Shown here: in pieces, positions 58,589 through 64,000 of the stretch
Position numbering within the stretch: position 1 is the stretch's first letter
Layout: every line of letters starts with the position of its first letter
Source of the DNA: Selenomonadales bacterium
GTDB taxonomy: Bacteria > Bacillota > Clostridia > Christensenellales > QALW01
Assembly: GCA_003150515.1 (NCBI GenBank)
Contig: QALW01000021.1
Coordinates: 86,059-150,058, forward strand
Reading direction: 5' to 3'
DNA: 64,000 nt
The notes under the pieces: generated by a model
Database searches by the model: none
Told to the model about the DNA's origin: nothing
What the model saw: only the letters and a program-made list of their open reading frames with translations
Program-made: the position numbers and the translations under genes

Positions 58589-60349
58589 TTATTCGCCCAG
58601 TTCTTCAGCCGAAAGCTGAGACATGGCAATTTCACGGTAAACAGGGCAGTTCTTAAGCAGTTCTTCGTGCCTGCCTATGCCCACGGCGCGGCCTTCGTCC
58701 AGAACAACTATCTTGTCGGCGTCCCTGATTGTTCCTATTCGCTGAGCAACTATCATGCGGGTAGTGTTTCCCAGATGTTCCTTAAGGCCTTTTCTCAGCA
58801 TGGAATCAGTCTTATAGTCCAGAGCGGAGAAGGAATCATCAAAAATCAGTATTTCGGGCTGCCGTGCAAGCGCCCTGGCTATGCTCAGCCTTTGCTTCTG
58901 CCCGCCCGAAACGTTAGTGCCCCCTTCAGTAATGGGCGCGTTAATTCCTCCGGGCAGTTTCTGAACAAATTCAGACGCCTGAGCCAATTCAAGCGCACGG
59001 CTGACGTTTTCATCAGTCTGTTCCGCAGCGCTTTCTCCAAAGAGCACGTTCTCCCTTATATCTCCTGCAAACAAAACAGCCTTCTGCGTAACGTATCCTA
59101 TACGGTCATAAAGCGAATCAAAAGTATATTCCTTTATATCCCTGCCGTCTATCAGCACCTGGCCTTCAGTCGCATCATAAAAGCGCGCCGCAAGGCTGAC
59201 CAGAGTAGTCTTCCCGCTGCCCGTAGCGCCGATAAAAGCTATAGTCTCCCCTTTATTCACCTTAAAGCTGATGTGTTCAAGAACATCTTTTCCCGATGAG
59301 GGATAATGAAAAGATACGTCCCGGAATTCAACCGTGCCCGTCTCGTCAGACTGCGTATTTGCACCCTCATGCAGCTTGATTTCAGCTTCCAGCACTTCGT
59401 TAATACGGCCGGCCGAAACCTGCGCCGAGGGCAGAAACATAATTACCATAACCATCATCATAATGGACATAATAACATAAGTCGCATAGGTGCCGAAAAC
59501 CACTATATCTCCAAATGCGGCTATTCTGGCCGTGACATCCGCCGCCGCCACATTATTTACAATAGAAGCGCCAACCCAATATATAACCAGCGCCAAGGCG
59601 TTCATAGCCAGGGAAACCGCAGGCATAAGCAGAGCCAGAGCGCGCTGATTAAAGAGCTGCGTCTTCATAAGCGTATCATTTGCCTTTTCAAATTTCTCCG
59701 CCTGATATTCCTCGGCGTTAAAGGCATGCACCACATTTATGCCGGTAAGATTTTCCCGGGATACGCGGTTAATATTATCCGTGAGCTTTTGAACCCGCCT
59801 AACCCGCGGCAAAATTACGATAATTACCAAAAGCATAATCAGAATCAGCGCCGCCACAAAGCCCGCGGTAATAGCCGAAAGCGTCCAGCTCTTATTAATA
59901 ATCTTAATAACCGCCCAAACCGCCATAACAGGCGATTTTATAAGTATTTGCAGGCCCATAGCCACCAGCATCTGAATCTGGGTTATATCGTTGGTGGTGC
60001 GGGTAATCAGGCTGGGAACAGAAAACGCCTGCATTTCCTGGTGCCCGAAATCCGCCACTTTATTAAATACGCCCTCGCGCAGAGTATAGCTGAAGCCCGC
60101 CGCAATCTGCGCGGCCAGATATCCGCAGATAATGCTGAGCACAGCGCTGACCAAAGTGCAGGCCAGCATTTCCAGGCCGGTGCTGAACACTTCCGAAACC
60201 GTACTGCCCGGCGTTTTAATCAAAACCGTCAAATCTTCCATGTAATCGGGAAGGCGCAAGTCAAAATAAATCTGGCCCAATACCAGCGCCGCGCATATGC
60301 CGGCCATAATCCATTCCTTTGCGCGCATCCTTTTCAAAATTTTAAGCAC
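58589..60349 (-). CDS. ABC exporter half-transporter, subunit 1
   Basis: A 586-residue fusion: six transmembrane helices (about 17-320), Walker A GATGSGKTT, signature VSGGQKQRLS and Walker B EILIFDDSFSALD. The residue after Walker B is Asp instead of the catalytic Glu, so this subunit carries the degenerate site usual for heterodimeric exporters, and its partner carries the consensus Glu. The start is GTG at 60347-60349 with AAGGAG eight bases upstream. Confidence 0.94.
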   Translation of the reverse strand: MLKILKRMRAKEWIMAGICAALVLGQIYFDLRLPDYMEDLTVLIKTPGSTVSEVFSTGLEMLACTLVSAVLSIICGYLAAQIAAGFSYTLREGVFNKVADFGHQEMQAFSVPSLITRTTNDITQIQMLVAMGLQILIKSPVMAVWAVIKIINKSWTLSAITAGFVAALILIMLLVIIVILPRVRRVQKLTDNINRVSRENLTGINVVHAFNAEEYQAEKFEKANDTLMKTQLFNQRALALLMPAVSLAMNALALVIYWVGASIVNNVAAADVTARIAAFGDIVVFGTYATYVIMSIMMMVMVIMFLPSAQVSAGRINEVLEAEIKLHEGANTQSDETGTVEFRDVSFHYPSSGKDVLEHISFKVNKGETIAFIGATGSGKTTLVSLAARFYDATEGQVLIDGRDIKEYTFDSLYDRIGYVTQKAVLFAGDIRENVLFGESAAEQTDENVSRALELAQASEFVQKLPGGINAPITEGGTNVSGGQKQRLSIARALARQPEILIFDDSFSALDYKTDSMLRKGLKEHLGNTTRMIVAQRIGTIRDADKIVVLDEGRAVGIGRHEELLKNCPVYREIAMSQLSAEELGE

Positions 60350-60365
60350 TGAACATTCTCCTTTC

Positions 60366-60908
60366 TTACCAGCCCGAGCCGAAGCCGCTCAAAGCCACGA
60401 TTATGCTTTCCGCGCCCAGCAGTATTAAATAGGCGCCTATTATATAACCTACAGCCGCTATTGATACAATTGGGTTCAAAATCATTATAACTCCCAATAT
60501 AATCCCTATAATGTTTACAGTCATGGCCAAATAATAATAAAATTTACCCGCAGTCAAACGGATTATATTTAAATGGCACAGCCTTGAAACGCAATGAGCA
60601 ATAAACCATATGGGGAAAAGCAAAGAGAACACCCATGTGCCCGCCGCAGGATAAGCCAGAAGCATAACTCCCACCATTACGCTGAAAAGGCCCGAAATCA
60701 AAGACACAGTGGGCAGAAAGCCCGTATGCCTGTCAATTTTAATATAAAATACTATATCCGCTATTCCCGTTAAGACGGCTATAATTCCATATATAATTAC
60801 CACGCCTAAAAGTATTTCAGAGGGACGGATAAAGCTGAAAACCCCCAATAATATTAGCAAAACACCTATTATAAGCTCAAGCCAGCCATAACCTGAACGC
60901 CGTTTCAT
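60366..60908 (-). CDS. DUF308 (HdeD-like) membrane protein
   Basis: A 180-residue protein with six hydrophobic helices opening LELIIGVLLILLGVFSFIRP and repeated motif GIIAVLTGIADIVFYI, the DUF308/HdeD pattern of three tandem two-helix units. HdeD relates to acid stress in enterics; here no specific role is known. Its start overlaps ftsH by four bases. Confidence 0.86.
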   Translation of the reverse strand: MKRRSGYGWLELIIGVLLILLGVFSFIRPSEILLGVVIIYGIIAVLTGIADIVFYIKIDRHTGFLPTVSLISGLFSVMVGVMLLAYPAAGTWVFSLLFPIWFIAHCVSRLCHLNIIRLTAGKFYYYLAMTVNIIGIILGVIMILNPIVSIAAVGYIIGAYLILLGAESIIVALSGFGSGW

Positions 60909-62734
60909 TGCCGGGAGCCTCCTTCCCTTTTAAGAATATTCATAAATTCGTCGCCTGTAATAGTCTCCTTTTCATATAAATATTGAGCCAATTCATCCAG
61001 CTTAGCGCGGTTTTCCATCAATATGCGTCTGGCCGCGCCATGCTGCGCTTTAATAATATCAATAACTTCTTTATCAATCTCTTTCTGCATATCATTTGAG
61101 CATATTAAAGAAGCGTCTGAGCCCAAATACTGATTATTTACAGTCTCCATAGCAGTCATATCAAAAGTTTCGCTCATACCGTATCTGGTTATCATCGCAC
61201 GCGCCAGTTTTGTCGCCTGTTCTATATCATTAGAGGCGCCGGTGGTTATTTCGTTAAACACAATTTCCTCAGCCGCCCGGCCTCCCGTATAGGCTGCGAT
61301 TTTATCCTCTATTTCCTGCTTGGTCAGCAGATATTTATCCCCCTGCTCCACCTGCATGGTATATCCCAGCGCTCCTGACGTGCGCGGAATGATGGTAATT
61401 TTCTGAACGGGAGCCGAATTATTCTGCATGGCCGCCACCAGCGCGTGACCTATTTCATGATAAGCCACCACCCTCTTTTCCCTATCTGAAAGCACGGCGT
61501 TCTTCTTCTGATATCCGGCTATAACCACTTCTATGCTTTCTTCCAAATCGCTTTCTTCCACTATAATGCGGTTATGGCGCACTGCGCGCAGCGCCGCCTC
61601 ATTTATAATATTGGCCAATTCCGCTCCTGAAGCGCCCGCAGCCATACGCGCAATGGTATGGAAATCAACGTCCGGAGCCGTCTTAATTTTTTGGGCATGC
61701 ACCTTTAAAATAGCTTCGCGCCCTTTAAGGTCGGGCAATTCTACGGGCACGCGCCTGTCAAATCGCCCAGGACGAGTCAGCGCCGGATCCAGCGCTTCAG
61801 GACGATTGGTAGCGGCCAGAATTATAACGCCGGTGTTCCCCTCAAACCCGTCCATTTCGGTCAAAAGCTGATTAAGCGTCTGTTCCCTCTCATCATTGCC
61901 TCCCAGTTGTCCGTCCCGTCTCTTGCCTATAGCGTCAATTTCATCTATAAAAACAATGCATGGGGCTTTTTCTTTAGCCTGAGCAAATAAATCGCGCACT
62001 TTAGAAGCCCCCATGCCCACGAACATCTCCACGAACTCCGAGCCCGAAATGGAGAAAAAGGGAACATTTGATTCGCCCGCCACAGCCTTTGCCAGCATGG
62101 TTTTGCCCGTGCCCGGAGGACCTACAAGCAAAATTCCCTTAGGCATGGACGCGCCCGCCTCCGAATATTTCTGAGGATTATGCAGATAATCTACAATTTC
62201 CGCCAGGCTTTCTTTGGCTTCATCCTCGCCTGCGACATCATTAAAGCGTATGCCCTGAGTGGACTGCACATATATTTTAGCGTTGCTTTTTCCCAGGCCG
62301 AAAGCCATAGAATTTTTACCGCCGGCCTGCTCCATAAGCTTCTTATTCATATATTGGCCAAGCCCTACAAAAATAAGAGCGGGTATGCCTATGGAGAGCA
62401 AAAGGCTTAGAATGGGAGACATAGGCTCGACTATTTCCTTGGCAAAAACCGCGCCCGAATCATACAGCCGCTGCGTTAAATCTGAATCAGGCATAATTCC
62501 CGTTTTATAAATAGCCTTATTTTCCTTATCAGTAAAGACTATTTGGTTATCCTCGATTTTTACCTCGCCTATATTGCCTTCCTCAGTCATCTTTATAAAG
62601 GCGCCGTAATCAATTTCGGTTACCCTTCTCTGAGCAAGCAGAGGCGCCACAATCAAATTAAACAGCAGCAGCACCACCAGCGCGACTCCATAATAATACA
62701 AAAGGGATTTTTTTGGCGATTTGACCTCTTTCAA
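60905..62734 (-). CDS. ftsH: ATP-dependent zinc metalloprotease FtsH
   Basis: A 609-residue membrane protease. An N-terminal helix (about 12-32), a short external region, and a second helix (about 105-127) precede the AAA domain with Walker A G205-P-P-G-T-G-K-T212, IVFIDEIDAIGKRR and the second region of homology (TNRPEALDPALTRPGRFDR). The M41 peptidase has H426-E-I-G-H430. It degrades membrane and short-lived cytoplasmic proteins. The start is a TTG with GGAGGAGG upstream; no ATG is available. Its linkage to DUF308 and an exporter is unusual. Confidence 0.96.
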   Translation of the reverse strand: MKEVKSPKKSLLYYYGVALVVLLLFNLIVAPLLAQRRVTEIDYGAFIKMTEEGNIGEVKIEDNQIVFTDKENKAIYKTGIMPDSDLTQRLYDSGAVFAKEIVEPMSPILSLLLSIGIPALIFVGLGQYMNKKLMEQAGGKNSMAFGLGKSNAKIYVQSTQGIRFNDVAGEDEAKESLAEIVDYLHNPQKYSEAGASMPKGILLVGPPGTGKTMLAKAVAGESNVPFFSISGSEFVEMFVGMGASKVRDLFAQAKEKAPCIVFIDEIDAIGKRRDGQLGGNDEREQTLNQLLTEMDGFEGNTGVIILAATNRPEALDPALTRPGRFDRRVPVELPDLKGREAILKVHAQKIKTAPDVDFHTIARMAAGASGAELANIINEAALRAVRHNRIIVEESDLEESIEVVIAGYQKKNAVLSDREKRVVAYHEIGHALVAAMQNNSAPVQKITIIPRTSGALGYTMQVEQGDKYLLTKQEIEDKIAAYTGGRAAEEIVFNEITTGASNDIEQATKLARAMITRYGMSETFDMTAMETVNNQYLGSDASLICSNDMQKEIDKEVIDIIKAQHGAARRILMENRAKLDELAQYLYEKETITGDEFMNILKREGGSRQ

Positions 62735-62736
62735 TA

Positions 62737-63165
62737 TTATTCCTCCTCCTTTTCCTGCAATTCAAGCGCGTCATTTATGGCCTCCAAAGAAATAAGCAGC
62801 GCGCGGTTAGCCGCTTGCACGGCAAAATCCAGCGCGTATTCAGCTAAAAGGGCCTTTTCCTCAGCCGAAAGGGACTTAGTCCATTCTTCCGCGGAAGCCG
62901 GAAAGCTTATCTCTTCCTTAGCGTCTTTTATAATTTGTTCCACCCGTCCGTAGGTTTTGGACAGCCTGCTGACCGTCTCAGCGCGGGAAAGACTCAATTT
63001 ACTGCGCAGATTAAGCTCGTTTGAGGCGCAGTCCCGCCTAAGCTGAGCAATTTCCCGCTCTATTTCTTCGCGGCTTGCTTCTTCTCCCAAATGAATCCGG
63101 CTGCGCAGCTTTTCAAATTCTCTATCCAATTCCCCTAATTTTACAGATAACAACTCGCGCGCCAT
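62737..63165 (-). CDS. Hypothetical coiled-coil protein
   Basis: A 142-residue, charged, almost entirely helical protein (KLGELDREFEKLRSRI; EEIEREIAQLRRD), with no membrane segment or signal peptide. The C-terminal part (LDFAVQAANRALLISLEAI) is more hydrophobic. No family recognised. It is the first gene of the ftsH operon, ending two bases before the ftsH start, and might serve as an FtsH adaptor; that is only a guess from position. Confidence 0.7.
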   Translation of the reverse strand: MARELLSVKLGELDREFEKLRSRIHLGEEASREEIEREIAQLRRDCASNELNLRSKLSLSRAETVSRLSKTYGRVEQIIKDAKEEISFPASAEEWTKSLSAEEKALLAEYALDFAVQAANRALLISLEAINDALELQEKEEE

Positions 63166-63198
63166 ACCGACGCCCCCTTTTTTATACTCTTCTTTATT

Positions 63199-63227
63199 AT
63201 TTTAACCCTTATATTAACTTTCATCAA
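63199..63227 (-). promoter_or_regulatory. Promoter of the ftsH-exporter operon
   Basis: On the minus strand TTGATG (63222-63227) and TAAAAT (63199-63204) are 17 bases apart, about 35 bases before the coiled-coil gene. Confidence 0.72.
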
Positions 63228-63254
63228 TTACCATTAACATTTAAATGTAAAGAC

Positions 63255-63300
63255 AAAAAGGGCGGAGTGTAAAAAACTTTTACACTCCGCCCCTTTTGTA
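63255..63300 (-). terminator. Terminator after the TetR gene
   Basis: A perfect 15-base-pair hairpin (63261-63275 with 63279-63293, loop AAC) continued by flanking AAAA/TTTT pairs; on the minus strand TTTTTGTCTTT follows. Confidence 0.85.
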
Positions 63301-63310
63301 AAAAAGCCGT

Positions 63311-63844
63311 TTAAGAAAAAGGAGAGACTCCTTCAGTCATTATAAAATAGATTTGATGTACGATTTTATCCAGATTTTTTGTATCCTCTTCCGTCCAATT
63401 TGCCAGAATACCCATTATAGCCTGGCTGTGATAACGCAGAATAAATTTTAATTCCGAGCGGCTGCACTGCTGGTATAAATTATTTTCTTCCACCGTCTGT
63501 TCAAAAAGATCATATACCTGCTGAGTAAGTATGCGCACAATTTCATCGCCGTAATTTGTTTGGATGCTCTTCTTTACCCGCGGAAGCGCGTTAATGGCCA
63601 TAAGCATAAAATAGCGCAGCCTTTCCTCTCCGTCTTTGCCCAGGCCGGCCTCCCGAATAAGCTGAGCTCCTTTTTCCAGCACCCACCTGAACATATCCGG
63701 GATATCCTCAAAATGATAATAAAAAGCCTGGCGCGTAATATGGCATTCGTCTACGATATCCTTAACCGTCAGCTTTTTAACCTTTTTTTCCATAAGAAGC
63801 TTTCTTGCAGCCTCGGCTATTTCCACCTTCATATCAATCGCCAT
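63311..63844 (-). CDS. TetR family transcriptional regulator
   Basis: A 177-residue regulator with the TetR helix-turn-helix KLTVKDIVDECHITRQAFYYHFED (about 23-46) and a helical ligand-binding domain with C-terminal LANWTEEDTKNLDKIVHQIY. GGAGGTGA ribosome binding site. It lies directly upstream of the ftsH-exporter unit, separated by a terminator; TetR control of a neighbouring ABC exporter is plausible but no operator was identified. Confidence 0.9.
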   Translation of the reverse strand: MAIDMKVEIAEAARKLLMEKKVKKLTVKDIVDECHITRQAFYYHFEDIPDMFRWVLEKGAQLIREAGLGKDGEERLRYFMLMAINALPRVKKSIQTNYGDEIVRILTQQVYDLFEQTVEENNLYQQCSRSELKFILRYHSQAIMGILANWTEEDTKNLDKIVHQIYFIMTEGVSPFS

Positions 63845-63891
63845 TAAGCCTCACCTCCAGCCCGGGCCAAGCGGCGTTTCCGCCCGTCGTT

Positions 63892-63937
63892 AATAAAAAA
63901 ACCGAACCTATCGTCATATGGCGCAAAGGTTCGGTTG
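63892..63937 (-). terminator. Terminator downstream of tRNA-Lys
   Basis: On the minus strand AACCGAACCT pairs with AGGTTCGGTT across an about 20-base loop and is followed by a T-run. It starts three bases after the tRNA 3' end. Confidence 0.85.
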
Positions 63938-63940
63938 ACT

Positions 63941-64000
63941 TGGTGGACGATCAGGGGCTCGAACCCTGGACACCCTGATTAAGAGTCAGGTGCTCTACCA
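63941..64000 (-). tRNA. tRNA-Lys (anticodon CTT), 5' end cut off
   Basis: Read on the minus strand the last 60 bases give a D-loop remnant, an anticodon arm with loop CTCTTAA (anticodon CTT, decoding AAG), the T-arm GGTTCGAGCC and an encoded CCA end at 63941-63943. The first part of the gene lies beyond the window. Confidence 0.93.

Noticed and set aside
59306..60352. A 348-codon open frame on the plus strand opposite the ABC exporter subunit
   Set aside because: It is the complement of a well-recognised ABC transporter gene, has unnatural Arg/His/Asn-rich composition and no ribosome binding site.

Overview
The window is a chromosomal stretch of a spore-forming, anaerobic Bacillota bacterium, most likely a gut-type Clostridia. 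The evidence is spoIVA, ytxC, yunB and a BclA-like exosporium collagen with its own glycosyltransferase; Feo-type ferrous iron uptake; a thiamine ECF transporter behind a TPP riboswitch; a T-box on thrS; strong AGGAGG ribosome binding sites; and sigma-A promoters of the TTGACA-N17-TATAAT type. Nothing looks like a prophage, insertion sequence or CRISPR. Coding density is high and most genes lie on the minus strand in tightly overlapping operons.

Layout. 1-2.6 kb: end of pgeF, then recG. 2.7-5.1 kb (minus): recX-acpS-nnr. 5.3-8.7 kb (plus): a YtrA-type GntR repressor, an ABC ATPase and a membrane permease behind a clear promoter and operator. 8.9-12.3 kb (minus): lrp, two aminotransferases and trmL. 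12.4-12.7 kb: a palindrome-rich block with two tandem cloverleaf-shaped inverted repeats. 12.8-18.7 kb (minus): thrS with T-box, ytxC, a THUMP methyltransferase, a YkvI-type membrane protein and an HD protein. 18.8-25.7 kb (minus): TPR and alpha-helical proteins, Hsp33, a methyltransferase, a YesL-like protein, an M20 peptidase and YunB. 25.8-28.8 kb (plus): class A PBP. 28.9-29.05 kb: another cloverleaf repeat. 29.1-34.0 kb (minus): purEMNHD. 34.2-41.4 kb: a small unknown protein, a wall-anchored-type surface protein, GNAT, SDR, RmuC, YdcF and a three-gene unknown cluster.

41.5-45.0 kb (plus): TPP riboswitch-thiT, DUF362, an ECF S component and a uridine-kinase-like protein. 45.1-47.3 kb (minus): ECF sigma factor with an RsgI/PepSY anti-sigma. 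47.4-47.6 kb: a probable small RNA with anti-Shine-Dalgarno sequence. 47.7-52.3 kb (plus): glycosyltransferase, BclA-like collagen and SpoIVA, a spore-surface region. 52.6-55.7 kb (minus): feoA-feoA-feoB and a small Cys-rich FeoB-associated protein, behind a promoter carrying two palindromes. 56.0-56.1 kb: a third cloverleaf locus. 56.1-63.2 kb (minus): coiled-coil protein, FtsH, DUF308, a two-subunit ABC exporter and a cytidylate-kinase-like protein. 63.3-63.8 kb: TetR regulator. The right edge cuts a tRNA-Lys.

The most unusual signal is the family of large multibranched palindromes. In each, an outer stem closes three hairpins set end to end, so the DNA or RNA folds as a four-way cloverleaf. 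Stem sequences mostly differ between copies while pairing is kept, although some leaf sequences recur. Every copy lies just 3' of a stop codon. The small RNA candidate at 47.47-47.58 kb is the second best lead.
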